Origin: SAR324 cluster bacterium
Lineage (GTDB): Bacteria > SAR324 > NAC60-12
Assembly (NCBI GenBank): GCA_028281495.1
Contig: JANQJU010000031.1
Coordinates: forward strand, 124,001 to 188,000
DNA: 64,000 bases
Reading direction: 5' to 3'
Part shown: positions 43,655 to 53,454 of the stretch, one piece after another
Layout: every line of letters starts with the position of its first letter
How positions within the stretch are numbered: position 1 is the stretch's first letter
Made by a program: the position numbers and the translations under genes
Notes under the pieces: model-generated
What the model saw: only the letters and a program-made list of their open reading frames with translations
The model's database searches: none
What the model was told of the DNA's origin: nothing

Positions 43655-44245
43655 CTACCGGACTTCATATTGCTCCAGTAGGTCGGTAAAGGCTTGCCAG
43701 AAGTACAATCGGCTGTTCGATTCACCGCCGAGCCAATGATACATATGACTTCCCAGGTAAAACGAATACGTCTTGAATGCGAGTTGTTCATGATTGGCAC
43801 TGGGCTTCAATTCTCCTCGTTCAATTGCTTTTTCAAACTGATGAGCGAGATAACTGACCCAACGGTTCTGTTGTCCACGGAGAAAATCTTGGATCTTGCC
43901 CGGTTGATCATCAAATTCTGCGATTGCGCCGACAAAGATACAACTGCCATCGAAGGCTTGTTGGTCCCATTTGAGCCAATTGCGGGCCAATTGCCGAATT
44001 TTGGCGAGGGGGGATTCAATGGATCTGGTGGGAATCACCACCATTTCCTGAAATCGCTCCGTGGTCCGCTCCAGAATCGCGAGTTGTAGGTTTTCTTTGG
44101 ATTTGAAGTGAGCAAAAAGGCCACTCTTTGACATGCCTGTTTGGGTCGCGAGCGTGCCAATCGTCAAGCTATTCAATCCTCCGGTAGAAGCTAGATTGAG
44201 AGCATGGTCTAATATCACTTGCCGGGTCAAATCACCTTTGTTCAT
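43655..44245 (-). CDS. TetR-family transcriptional regulator
   Basis: 196 residues. The N-terminal helix-turn-helix is typical of TetR/AcrR: IGTLATQTGMSKSGLFAHFKSKENL, followed by a helical ligand-binding domain. The C-terminal region ends YWQAFTDLLEQYEV-like helices. It shares a 12-bp palindromic site with the hydrolase gene that it faces in operon order (both minus strand, hydrolase downstream). It likely represses itself and the hydrolase until a ligand binds. Confidence 0.93.
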   Translation of the reverse strand: MNKGDLTRQVILDHALNLASTGGLNSLTIGTLATQTGMSKSGLFAHFKSKENLQLAILERTTERFQEMVVIPTRSIESPLAKIRQLARNWLKWDQQAFDGSCIFVGAIAEFDDQPGKIQDFLRGQQNRWVSYLAHQFEKAIERGELKPSANHEQLAFKTYSFYLGSHMYHWLGGESNSRLYFWQAFTDLLEQYEVR

Positions 44246-44280
44246 AAATCATCTCCGCATTGGCTTTTATTTACTTAATA

Positions 44281-44292
44281 GAACGATCGTAC
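44281..44292. promoter_or_regulatory. Probable TetR operator before tetR
   Basis: GAACGATCGTAC, 36-47 bp upstream of the tetR start, matches the site before the hydrolase gene at 11 of 12 positions, with the same ACGATCGT core. Consistent with autoregulation. Confidence 0.75.
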
Positions 44293-44441
44293 TTTTTTGG
44301 CAAGAAAAACTTCATTGATATCCTATCAAATATCCATTGGCGTCCAGCCAATCCTTATAAACTGAGGCATGGACAAGCGGGTGCCAATTCGGTATTCACA
44401 ACGAAGGGTACCGGGTTTGATAGAATAATCATGATTCTCCA

Positions 44442-45098
44442 GTGAAGCAGTGTATGAGTACGTATTTGTTTCCTCGACAAATCAAAAAGGATGAGATTCA
44501 AGAATTTCCGCTTCTGAAATTTGAGGGAACGATTCATGTGATTTCCACACCGGAAGATCTAGAACCAGCAGTGATGCGCCTCCGCAAAGAACCGCTTCTG
44601 GGGTTTGATACGGAGACCCGTCCTGTTTTTCGAAAAGGGCATTTCTATCCAGTGGCATTGCTTCAACTGTCCACTGCCTCCGAAGCCTATCTCTTTCGCC
44701 TCAATCATCTCAAGCTCCCAACGCCTCTCGTGCATTTACTAGAAGACCAAAACTTGTTGAAGCTTGGCGTGGGACTGCGTGATGATATCAAAGCTCTCCA
44801 ACATTTAGCCCCCTTTCAGCCGGGTGGGTTTGTGGATTTAGGGTTGGTGGCCAAACAACTGGATATCAAAAATCTTGGGTTGCGCAGCTTAACCGCGATT
44901 TTCTTAAAACACCGCATCTCCAAAAGTGCTCAAGTTTCTAACTGGGAAAATCCTGAATTGACCTCCGCTCAAATCACCTATGCGGCGACCGATGCCTGGA
45001 TTGGTCGTGAAATTTATGTGCATATGCTGGATCACAACCTCATTCCTGAAAAAATCCCACCCATTTATGAGCCAGATACGAGTGGGAACGGCTCATAA
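44442..45098 (+). CDS. 3'-5' exonuclease-fold (DEDD family, RNase D/WRN-like) protein
   Basis: About 218 residues (a shorter start at ATG 44454 is possible). The three exonuclease motifs are visible: Exo I in LGFDTETRPV, Exo II region GLRDDIKAL and Exo III in YAATDAWIGREIY. The Asp residues at these motifs bind the two catalytic metals. This is the compact single-domain form without HRDC domains, so it is not full RNase D. It may process RNA or DNA; the neighbours give no clue. Divergent from tetR, with the TetR operator region between. Confidence 0.88.
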   Translation: MKQCMSTYLFPRQIKKDEIQEFPLLKFEGTIHVISTPEDLEPAVMRLRKEPLLGFDTETRPVFRKGHFYPVALLQLSTASEAYLFRLNHLKLPTPLVHLLEDQNLLKLGVGLRDDIKALQHLAPFQPGGFVDLGLVAKQLDIKNLGLRSLTAIFLKHRISKSAQVSNWENPELTSAQITYAATDAWIGREIYVHMLDHNLIPEKIPPIYEPDTSGNGS

Positions 45099-45308
45099 CT
45101 TGAGAGATGTCTTATTTTTGAATCGGCAACTGGGCCTTCTGGGGCTGCATGCCTAGAGCGTTGTTTTGTGCTAGCCTTTGGGTTCAAAGATTAACATTGC
45201 GAAGTGATGAATGTTTAAGCTAAATAGGAAGGTCAACAAGCGGAAAATGAATATTTTTTTGAAGTCCAACCTTATGTTTTTATTAAGGTTTTCCAAAGGA
45301 GAAAAACG

Positions 45309-46649
45309 GTGGATGTCATATTGTGTGGCTGTGGGGATGTGGGGCGTTATGTATTGAGCAACTTGATTGAACTCAATGCACAAATTCTCGTGATTGAATC
45401 CGATCCAGTGACAGCGGAAGATATTCGGGATAGCTTCGATGTATTGGTGATCAACGATTCGGCTTTATCGGTAACCACCTTTGAGTTGGCAGCCACCATT
45501 GCGACGGATTTATTCATTGCAGTCATGGGCAACGATGCCGAAAATATTGTGGCGAGTATGCTTGCCAAGGAGCATGGCATTAAAAAATCCATCGCACGAG
45601 TGGGGTCGAACACGTTTTTCAAAACCACCGATGGCACACATGATGACTTTCTGGGGATTGATCTGGTGCTTTCGCCAGAAAGCTTGACCGCCCAAGAGAT
45701 CAATCGTCTGGTGCGTAGTTACGGCGCACTTTCCGTGGATCAATTTGCTGGGGGAAAGATCGAAGCAACGCGCATCAAGCTCCACGAGACTTCGGATTGG
45801 ATTGGCTATTCGGTGCAAGACATCAAGCTGCCAAAGGACATGATGATTGCAGCGGTGATCGAAAATGGCATCTTACAGGCTGCCCGGGGTGGAACCATGA
45901 TTCGTCCCAATAGCGAGGTTTTGCTGATTGGGCTTTCTGAAATCGTCAACAAAGCTGCGATGGAACAAGGTCATTTGCTTCGGGAAACTCGTGAAAAGGT
46001 GTTTTTTGGAGGATTGACACAAAGCAGCCGGATGGCCTTATCCTTATTAAAAGATGTGCATCACAAAGTGCATATCATCGAACAATCGCGTTCTGTATGC
46101 GAGCAATTGGCGGAGCAGTTCGAAAAGGTGACGGTGATTCACGGCGATAGCACCAACTATCGCAAACTCCAGGAAGAAGATATCGATCTATGCCGTACCT
46201 TTCTTTCAGGAAGCCGAGACGATTCTTTGAATCTCACCGTTTCGCTGATTGCTAAGCAGATGGGCATTGAACATGTCATCGCCTTGGTACATGACGTGAA
46301 TCGAGTGCCCTTATTCGAGCGTCTGGATATTCCTAGAGTGGTGTGCCCCAATTTGCTGACCGGAGAAGAGATTGTGCGTTTCGTCCAAGGGGAGCAATAT
46401 AAAGCAATGAGTGTGATCGAAAATGGAGCGGCTGAAATCTTTGAGGTCATGCTTCGGGAGGAGGCCCCCATCACACAAGCTCCTCTGAAAGACATCATCA
46501 TGCCGGTGGGATCACTAATTGGCGGGGTGAAACGAGACGACATGGTATTCATGCCCCACGGAGAGGATCAACTCAGGAAAGGGGATCATATCGTGGTCAT
46601 GGTTACACCAAGAGCCAAAAAAGGGGTGCAGCGGTTGCTCGGCTTATAA
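45309..46649 (+). CDS. trkA: TrkA-type potassium uptake regulatory protein (GTG start)
   Basis: 446 residues with two tandem NAD-binding RCK modules. The first starts VILCGCGDVGRYVL with the dinucleotide loop; the second at about 235 has VFFGGLTQSSRMALSLL. A TrkA-C domain follows each. TrkA gates the TrkH/TrkG K+ channels by binding NAD(H) or ATP. No trkH gene lies in the window, so its partner is elsewhere or it serves a new complex. GTG start after AAAGGAG. It heads a cluster of four genes spaced by 29, 18 and -4 bp. Confidence 0.93.
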   Translation: MDVILCGCGDVGRYVLSNLIELNAQILVIESDPVTAEDIRDSFDVLVINDSALSVTTFELAATIATDLFIAVMGNDAENIVASMLAKEHGIKKSIARVGSNTFFKTTDGTHDDFLGIDLVLSPESLTAQEINRLVRSYGALSVDQFAGGKIEATRIKLHETSDWIGYSVQDIKLPKDMMIAAVIENGILQAARGGTMIRPNSEVLLIGLSEIVNKAAMEQGHLLRETREKVFFGGLTQSSRMALSLLKDVHHKVHIIEQSRSVCEQLAEQFEKVTVIHGDSTNYRKLQEEDIDLCRTFLSGSRDDSLNLTVSLIAKQMGIEHVIALVHDVNRVPLFERLDIPRVVCPNLLTGEEIVRFVQGEQYKAMSVIENGAAEIFEVMLREEAPITQAPLKDIIMPVGSLIGGVKRDDMVFMPHGEDQLRKGDHIVVMVTPRAKKGVQRLLGL

Positions 46650-46678
46650 ATGAATTCGCTAACTTGGAAGGAGGCACT

Positions 46679-47479
46679 ATGTCGCTGAGTGGCGCGAATA
46701 TTGTGGAAAGTGTGTACAATGACCGAGCGTTGTTGTTGGAAAATGACGGCAACCTCAAGCCAGTGTATGAAGAGCATTTGGAGCTTTCTGGTTTTGAAGT
46801 GCACTGTGCCGGAAATTTAGCGCAAGCCCGCAATGTGTTGGAATATCTCCCGGTGAATCTCATCGTTTGTAATGAGTTTTTGGCAGGAGGCAACACCCTT
46901 GAGTTTCTCGCATCTCTTCGAAACGAGGGCATACAAAGTTCGATTGTGGTGATGACCGAAGATGAAGACCGAGTCTGGGAGCACATTCCTGAACAGGAAA
47001 CCGCATTGCAAACCTTTCCCATTCCTCAGGATTTGCAGCAATTTTTAAAATCGGACATCAATCAATTTGTGTCTTTGGTCACAATGGTGCTGGATACAAT
47101 GAGGTGTGTGTTGCTGGTCACCGATTGTCATGCCGAAGCCATTGAAGTGGAAAATGTGTTGATTACGAACAACTACCGTGTGTGCAGCGTTCGAGATGGA
47201 CAATATGCGTTGAAAGCGATCCAGTCTGCGGCTCCTACACATCATCCGGTGGATGTATTGGTATTTGATATTCTCAATCGCTATTATCCAGGATTCATGT
47301 TTTTAGCTGATTTGCTCAAATGCTCGATCAATTTGCCTTCGGTCGTAATCACCGACACGAGTACCAGCGTAGAAAAAATTAAATCCAAAACCGGTTTTGA
47401 GGTCTCCGACATTCTTCCTAAGAACAACCTTTCCTCCGATTTGATCCCTCTCATTGAACAATTGATCTTGAACAACTGA
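46679..47479 (+). CDS. Tandem receiver-like protein
   Basis: About 266 residues. I used ATG 46679, which follows GGAAGGAGGC, and not the in-frame codon 15 bp earlier. The protein has two receiver-like folds in tandem. In the first, ALLLENDGNLK and LIVCNEFLAGG occupy the acidic and phosphoacceptor positions, but the Asp is replaced (Asn in CNEF). The second, CVLLVTDCHAEA with VLVFDILNRYYPG, retains an Asp. Output domain is absent. It is placed between trkA and the NTPase and probably transmits a signal between them. Confidence 0.7.
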   Translation: MSLSGANIVESVYNDRALLLENDGNLKPVYEEHLELSGFEVHCAGNLAQARNVLEYLPVNLIVCNEFLAGGNTLEFLASLRNEGIQSSIVVMTEDEDRVWEHIPEQETALQTFPIPQDLQQFLKSDINQFVSLVTMVLDTMRCVLLVTDCHAEAIEVENVLITNNYRVCSVRDGQYALKAIQSAAPTHHPVDVLVFDILNRYYPGFMFLADLLKCSINLPSVVITDTSTSVEKIKSKTGFEVSDILPKNNLSSDLIPLIEQLILNN

Positions 47480-47497
47480 TCTGAAAGCGGAGGCGTC

Positions 47498-50400
47498 ATG
47501 GCCAGCAGTCTTGCCGAATTGTCCCAAAATGAGGAACCAGCCGACGACACGCTTTCTACCGATCAAGCTGACTTATTGGCCGAACTTCTCGGTGATACCG
47601 CGCCGGTAGCCACCCCGGAACAAGATGCTTTGCTTTCCGATATCTTGGGGGAAGTTCCCAAGATGCCCGCATCCAAAGACACCCAAACCATCAACACAGT
47701 GCTCAACACCATCAATTTTGAGTTGGTGGTGCCGAATTGGAACATGGGGAAGCTGTCACGTTCCTTTTTTGCTGCCTTCAAGTTGCTCGAAGAAACCTGC
47801 GAAAAAGCCGATCAATGGGTGGATCAAACGCAAAATATGTTGGAACGCTTGGTTTTGGATCTTCCCGACAAGTGGCCGGAACGCGACAGCACGCATGTGA
47901 CCAGCCGGCTCTTGGGAAGGTTTTTTGCCATCTCGCAGCAATATCCGGTGTCGCAGTATCTTGAAAACTTTTCCTCACTTCCCAACCTACCAGAGACGTT
48001 CCCTCCTACAGTAGATGTCAGAATTCCCGAAGAAATTCTGGAAGATAAAGCCGATGAAAGCTGGTGGTATCGCACTTGGCAACAGGGGCAGCGGTCACAG
48101 CGTAAAATCAAAGAACTCTATTCTGCTGAAGGTCACCCTACGGCTCGCGTTCGGCTGCGAGGGATTGGGGTGTATTGGCTCAAATATCAGCATTACTTGC
48201 AGCGACGAGGCACGCTCCGTGACGCAGGCGACTTTTATTTTGTGTTTCTCAAAGCCATTCAACGCCTATTCAATTTACCGAAAGGGGCTGACATTACCGG
48301 ATTGCGTGAAGAAATGTTCCGGGATGTGCAACAATTGGCTGACAATTTGCGATCCACCCACCGCAGTCATTTGATGTACATTTACAATGGAATCGAGCGG
48401 GAACTGTGGAACGCCTTCTACCCGTGGAACAACCTAAAGCACTCGGGGCGCTCGGTACAACGCCGCATCCGTAAGTTGGAAGAGGAACACCAAGTCCATT
48501 TATCCAAGTATTCAGAAGCGCTGGAATATGTATTGGAAGATTTTCACATCCGCTTGCAGTTTTTTCAGATTCAACGAGAAGCCCACCACATTATGGAGGG
48601 GGAACTCAAATTCATTCAACGACAATACGAACGGTTTAAAAAACAACTGGAACAATCGATGGGAGATATCCGTTCGGTGACTCCAGAGCATGTTCAGGAT
48701 TGGTTGGATCTGAACAAATATATGTTTGCCTTCCGCATGGAAAAAGCGGAATCGACTTTCTACGAAACCACAAGCAGCCTGAAAAATATCTGTAAGCAAA
48801 TTAATAACAATCAGCGTACCAACAACCTGATTCGGATTTTTCTAGATAAATATGAACGTGTGGCACAATCGCTTCCAGAGTATGCCAACATCATTCACTT
48901 GGAGAAATTGTGGTCGTGGACTCACAAAAAAATTGAGATCGATGAATCGGTTCCCCTCCGGTTTTCAGTGGAGCAGTTTTTCCATACTCGCTTGGAAGAA
49001 CCCATGGCTGGCATTCATCAGCGCTGGCTGCGCAACCTACACAAATGGGCGGGGGAAATTGATCAACAGGAGCAGTTTTTCCGTTTCAGTTTTTATTCAC
49101 TGCGTCAAGAATGGAGTGATCCATTGACCGGATGGCAAAATGCCGACCGAGTCACCCTTCATAAAGCTTTGGAAGATAGCTCCACCCCCACTATCTTGCA
49201 GCTCCAAAACATCCTTCAGGAGCTAGAACATGAGTTTCAACGCTTTCATCGGCAAACACATAAGCTGGTGACCGCAACCATTGATGATCTGGAACAAGTG
49301 ATTTTTGATCCTGGGGTGCGGCAACGCTTGCTACGTTTGGCATCAGAAAGTTCTGGTATTGTAGGAGCTATTCTAGGGTTTTTTCTCGATGTGGGGCATG
49401 CGAACGTGATCAGCCGTTTGCCACTGGTCCAACAAGCGGTGGCAGGAATCGAACGGGTTCAACAACGTTGGCTAAAAATCAAGGCTTCATTTCAGGCCAA
49501 ACCGCCTCCTATCGAAAACCCCTTACCAACGTATTACACCCGTGTGTTTGTGGTGGAGCCGCTGGAAATCTCCACCCTATTTGTGGGACGAGAGTCGGAA
49601 CTCCAACAGTTACGGGATATTTGCCACAATAAGTCTCAGAAAGAACGGGCCGTGATTGCGGTGATTGGACTCCCTGGATCAGGAAAGCGAAGCTTGATCG
49701 ATTACTTCATTCGCAATGACATCAATAAAGCCAAAGTCAAAATTCACTTGAGTTTGGTCAATGAGCAAATTGTGGCCATTATCAACAATAAGTCCTTTTC
49801 GCTCGATAAAATGATTCGCAAAGTACAACTGGATCGGTTTGATGTAGTGGTGTTGGAAGGCCTCGAATCGTGTTTCATTGAAACGGCAGGAGGTGCTCAG
49901 TTGTTGCAGGAATTCTTCGAGTGGTTACAAAAAGCCCCTCATGAGATTCTGTGGATCGTCTCGATCAACGAACTGGCATGGCGTACAATTGAATTGTTGG
50001 ATGAAGCAGGAGGAACCTTCACTCACTTCATGCATCTCCACCCAGTCGATCCAGAGACCATCAAAGAGATGTTGTACCGACGGCATCAAGTGGTAGGGTT
50101 GTCTTTGAAGTTCAAACTGCCAAATCATCGTTTCTACCGATGGTTGTACAAGCTCCGCCCCAAGGAATGTGATCGTTTGTTGGAATGGCAATTTTTTTCA
50201 GAATTGGAACGGCGTAGCCAAGGCAACCCGGCAATTGCCATGAAACTGTGGACGAGTCAATGTAAGCTTCTCGATGACAATACCGTGTTGGTCAATCCTG
50301 TGTTTGAAAACGTTCCACTGCCTCACTTGGAAGAGGAGGAATTGCTGATCCTCCGTATCATTCTATCCCAAGGCAATGTGGGACCCCATCACTTGCAAAC

Positions 50401-50563
50401 CGCAGTCGTGTCTTCCAAATATTTGAGGGTTTGTTTGGACAACTTAAAAGGGTGTAATTTAGTCTCCATCCGCAAACAGGAAGCGGGCACGACATTCACG
50501 ATCAACCCCGAAGCCTATTTGTTGGCATACCAACTTCTTCAGGAGGCCATGTTGTTACCATGA
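47498..50563 (+). CDS. 1021-residue protein with C-terminal P-loop NTPase domain
   Basis: No family recognised for the first 650 residues, which are strongly helical with coiled-coil character and Trp-rich patches. A P-loop NTPase of AAA+ or STAND type begins near residue 690: FVGRESELQQLRD entry helix, Walker A IGLPGSGKRSLID (about 722-732), a Walker B-like strand DVVVLEGLES, then a sensor strand and a C-terminal winged-helix-like part ending near EAYLLAYQLL. No signal peptide or membrane helix. GGAGGC site precedes the ATG. Its last codons overlap the mscS-type gene by 4 bp, so it is likely to act with that channel. Confidence 0.75.
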   Translation: MASSLAELSQNEEPADDTLSTDQADLLAELLGDTAPVATPEQDALLSDILGEVPKMPASKDTQTINTVLNTINFELVVPNWNMGKLSRSFFAAFKLLEETCEKADQWVDQTQNMLERLVLDLPDKWPERDSTHVTSRLLGRFFAISQQYPVSQYLENFSSLPNLPETFPPTVDVRIPEEILEDKADESWWYRTWQQGQRSQRKIKELYSAEGHPTARVRLRGIGVYWLKYQHYLQRRGTLRDAGDFYFVFLKAIQRLFNLPKGADITGLREEMFRDVQQLADNLRSTHRSHLMYIYNGIERELWNAFYPWNNLKHSGRSVQRRIRKLEEEHQVHLSKYSEALEYVLEDFHIRLQFFQIQREAHHIMEGELKFIQRQYERFKKQLEQSMGDIRSVTPEHVQDWLDLNKYMFAFRMEKAESTFYETTSSLKNICKQINNNQRTNNLIRIFLDKYERVAQSLPEYANIIHLEKLWSWTHKKIEIDESVPLRFSVEQFFHTRLEEPMAGIHQRWLRNLHKWAGEIDQQEQFFRFSFYSLRQEWSDPLTGWQNADRVTLHKALEDSSTPTILQLQNILQELEHEFQRFHRQTHKLVTATIDDLEQVIFDPGVRQRLLRLASESSGIVGAILGFFLDVGHANVISRLPLVQQAVAGIERVQQRWLKIKASFQAKPPPIENPLPTYYTRVFVVEPLEISTLFVGRESELQQLRDICHNKSQKERAVIAVIGLPGSGKRSLIDYFIRNDINKAKVKIHLSLVNEQIVAIINNKSFSLDKMIRKVQLDRFDVVVLEGLESCFIETAGGAQLLQEFFEWLQKAPHEILWIVSINELAWRTIELLDEAGGTFTHFMHLHPVDPETIKEMLYRRHQVVGLSLKFKLPNHRFYRWLYKLRPKECDRLLEWQFFSELERRSQGNPAIAMKLWTSQCKLLDDNTVLVNPVFENVPLPHLEEEELLILRIILSQGNVGPHHLQTAVVSSKYLRVCLDNLKGCNLVSIRKQEAGTTFTINPEAYLLAYQLLQEAMLLP

Positions 50564-53421
50564 GTGATCTCCCCAGTCCTGCCTTCCAGATTTCCGATTT
50601 CCTCGAATTCAACCTCTCCAATTGGGTATCGACCTCATTTTGGCAAAGTGGCTTGCGGATCGTCCTGCTGTTTTTGGGGCTGTTCCTATTCCTCAAACTC
50701 CTGCGGTTTCTCCATCAGAAGCTTTTGTTTTTGCCACTATACCGCCGTTGGTATGCCCGATACGAAGGTTGGATTGAGTTTGGAGTGATTTTGATCATCT
50801 CCTTGTTTGTCATTTCCGAAGCCTGGAATTTGCACTGGGGGTTGGTACTGATTTTAGGCGGGGTGACGGTCTTGAGCCTGGGCATGGCATTTCAAGATAT
50901 TCTGATCAATGTGCTGGCTTATCCGGTGGTCCGCAGAGCGATTTCGCTCAGTGAAGGCGATGACATTGAAATTCTCGGACTTTCTGGAAAACTCGCAAAA
51001 AAAAGTTTCACCCACATCCAACTCACAGGAATTTATGGGGAACAGATCACGATTCCCAATCGAAAAATTCTCACCGATGTGCTGTTACGGAGCGAACGGA
51101 AAAAATCGATCTACCACTTTGACCTCGAATTCCCGGTGCCTTCCATCTACCAAGATTCCTTAGGACTGCTGCTGGATTTTCTCCATGAAACGGTTCTGCT
51201 ATCAGCATACCGCTCACTTGAACGGGCTCCTGAAGTTGGTGTGGAACTCAAAAACGGAGACATTTGGTTGAAATGTGTCTGCTACACCAACCGAAAAAAC
51301 TACATCTCGGCTTATCGCACCTTCCTGCTTACGGAGTTGGCAGAAAAAACCAACCTGCTCCAGCCAGAAGAGGAACTCGATCTCAGCAAACCGCTGTTCA
51401 AAAAACCGTTTACCCTGGAACCCGAGTGGAAAACCCGAACCAAATGGACGGACCATTTTCAGCAACCGATGCATTCGTTGCCTCAAGAAGCCATGTCCAC
51501 TACCGATATGTCGACTACCACCCCATTGGAGACTCATACAGCAGACCTCGAAAAGATGAATCTAGAAGAACTGTATGAAGTGGCCTCCTCCAACGATACA
51601 GGACTGGTCAATGCGGCAATCCAAGAAATCGAAAAGCGTCGTCGCCGAATGGTTCCCGATACTGCTGCACCCGTGGAGCCTGCTACGTTAGCACTAGAAG
51701 AAATGACTGGTTCTGTCGAAGTACCGCCCTCCTCAGGGACCGCTTCTACGAGGGAAGCATCTCCAGCAGAGGTATCGAGTAATACTTCTGGTATGTCGAC
51801 CTCAGCACCTTCGGCAGGCAGTTCTGTCGCAAGTGATTCTAAGGAGCGGAGTGCATCTTCTGAATCTGCCGACACGGCACAAAGTGCTGTGGAACCCAAA
51901 AAAGAATACACGCCTGATGAGATCGTGCAGTTGAACGATATGGATTTGCTTTATGAGTTTGCCATGTCCACCAATCCTGACCATGCAAATGCCGCTATGC
52001 AAGCCATTGAGCGGATGCAACGGGAAATGGTCATGCCCAGCACAGACTCCTCTTCTTCAGAATCATCCTCTGAAGCAACATCTTCTGAGCAGCCCCTTCT
52101 TGAGGATACTCCTTCTGGGGAACCTACTCCGGAGGAACCGGTAGCTTCCTCACTTGAAGCGCAAGAATCTATTTCTGGGGATCTTACTCCGAAGGAACCG
52201 GTAGCTTCCTCACTTGAAGCGCAAGAATCTCCGTCCAAAATAGAAGCGGTGGATCAGAAACCAATAGAGCCTTCACCAGAACCATCGACGAAACGTCCAT
52301 TGGATTCATATAGCTTAGAGGAAATCGAACAACTGAATGACATGGATCTGTTGTATGAGTTCGCAATGTCTCTCAATGCAGAGCAAGCAGAAGCTGCGAT
52401 GCGGGCTATCCAGCGGATGCAACTCAATATGGTTGTTGCCCCAGAAGCTACAGAATCCACCGATCCCCCAGAGGCACCGGCAGAACCAGAAACCTCAGAA
52501 GCTCCAGCAGAACCAGAAACCTCGTTAGAACCTCCAGCGGAACCTGAACCTCTTTCAGAAGAGCCTGAAGTTGCGATTTCCCCACAAGCTTCAGAAATGG
52601 CAAAAGAACCTGAAGTCATGGGTGTTCTAGAGGAACCCGAATTAGGGAAGGAACCGGAATCCATCGAATCGATAGAAACAGTGGAGGAACTAGAAACAGC
52701 GGAGGAACTAGACGCAATAGAAGAACTAGAAACAGCGGAGGAACTAGCAGGAATACAATCTACAGTTGAACCTGAAATGGATGATCAAAAAGAAGTGCCG
52801 GAAGCAATATCTTCACGATCTTTGGATTCCTACAGTTTAGAAGAAATTGAACAATTAAATGACATGGATTTGCTTTACGAGTTTACCCTGTGTTTAGACG
52901 CTGAAAAAGCTCATGCTGCGATGCGAGCAATCCAAAGAATGCAAGAAAAAATGGAACAGGAAACTGTTTTATCATCTGTTAACCAAGTCGTAGAAGCACG
53001 TGACGACGAAGTGGCTCAAGAACAGGCAACTTTCGAATCGACTACCCAAGAAACTGTTGAGTCTTCTAAGAATGAAGTCGCCGACGAATCACCAAAACAG
53101 AAACCTTCCGATTCCCCTCAAAAGGTCTTTGTTGAAAACGAAGTCATTATAATTCAAGAGGCACAAACGCTACAAGAAACACCGAGCTTGTCATTGGAGA
53201 GACACACAGCTCTCGTACAGGAGTTGCATCAAGCCCTGCAAGCGGTGCGTGAGACCCCCGGGTTGCCTCAAGAGGATTCTCCAGCAGTCGAACGCCTGAT
53301 GCAGGTGATCGAAGAAACATCAGTGCAATTGACTCCAGATACTCCGGAACTGCAAGAAGCTATGCATTTTTTGTTTAATACGATCTACCATTCTGACCCT
53401 GAGCATAAATCAGAAGGGTGA
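50560..53421 (+). CDS. MscS-family mechanosensitive channel with long repeat-bearing acidic C-terminal tail
   Basis: 953 residues. Two or three helices (about 27-48, 70-90, 92-115) lead into the MscS pore and beta domain: LGMAFQDILINVLAYPV, then FTHIQLTGIYGEQITIPN, ending near residue 280. The remaining about 650 residues form an acidic, Pro/Ser/Glu-rich tail with four copies of a 33-45 residue module at about 330-365, 450-493, 581-625 and 755-798. The better three contain LNDMDLLYEF and AIQRMQ or AIERMQ. Such modules are not in typical MscS proteins. It closes the cluster that begins with trkA, suggesting turgor or ion sensing. Confidence 0.85.
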   Translation: MSDLPSPAFQISDFLEFNLSNWVSTSFWQSGLRIVLLFLGLFLFLKLLRFLHQKLLFLPLYRRWYARYEGWIEFGVILIISLFVISEAWNLHWGLVLILGGVTVLSLGMAFQDILINVLAYPVVRRAISLSEGDDIEILGLSGKLAKKSFTHIQLTGIYGEQITIPNRKILTDVLLRSERKKSIYHFDLEFPVPSIYQDSLGLLLDFLHETVLLSAYRSLERAPEVGVELKNGDIWLKCVCYTNRKNYISAYRTFLLTELAEKTNLLQPEEELDLSKPLFKKPFTLEPEWKTRTKWTDHFQQPMHSLPQEAMSTTDMSTTTPLETHTADLEKMNLEELYEVASSNDTGLVNAAIQEIEKRRRRMVPDTAAPVEPATLALEEMTGSVEVPPSSGTASTREASPAEVSSNTSGMSTSAPSAGSSVASDSKERSASSESADTAQSAVEPKKEYTPDEIVQLNDMDLLYEFAMSTNPDHANAAMQAIERMQREMVMPSTDSSSSESSSEATSSEQPLLEDTPSGEPTPEEPVASSLEAQESISGDLTPKEPVASSLEAQESPSKIEAVDQKPIEPSPEPSTKRPLDSYSLEEIEQLNDMDLLYEFAMSLNAEQAEAAMRAIQRMQLNMVVAPEATESTDPPEAPAEPETSEAPAEPETSLEPPAEPEPLSEEPEVAISPQASEMAKEPEVMGVLEEPELGKEPESIESIETVEELETAEELDAIEELETAEELAGIQSTVEPEMDDQKEVPEAISSRSLDSYSLEEIEQLNDMDLLYEFTLCLDAEKAHAAMRAIQRMQEKMEQETVLSSVNQVVEARDDEVAQEQATFESTTQETVESSKNEVADESPKQKPSDSPQKVFVENEVIIIQEAQTLQETPSLSLERHTALVQELHQALQAVRETPGLPQEDSPAVERLMQVIEETSVQLTPDTPELQEAMHFLFNTIYHSDPEHKSEG
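52114..52230 (+). repeat. 60-bp tandem duplication inside the mscS-type gene
   Basis: Two adjacent units with period 60 bp. The last 39 bp of each are nearly identical, reading GAACCGGTAGCTTCCTCACT and onwards. It encodes the repeated EEPVASSLEAQES in the tail. Its in-frame nature keeps the coding frame open and points to recent slippage. Confidence 0.9.
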
Positions 53422-53454
53422 AAACAAACTTTTTATTCAAGTGACTAGCCTAAA

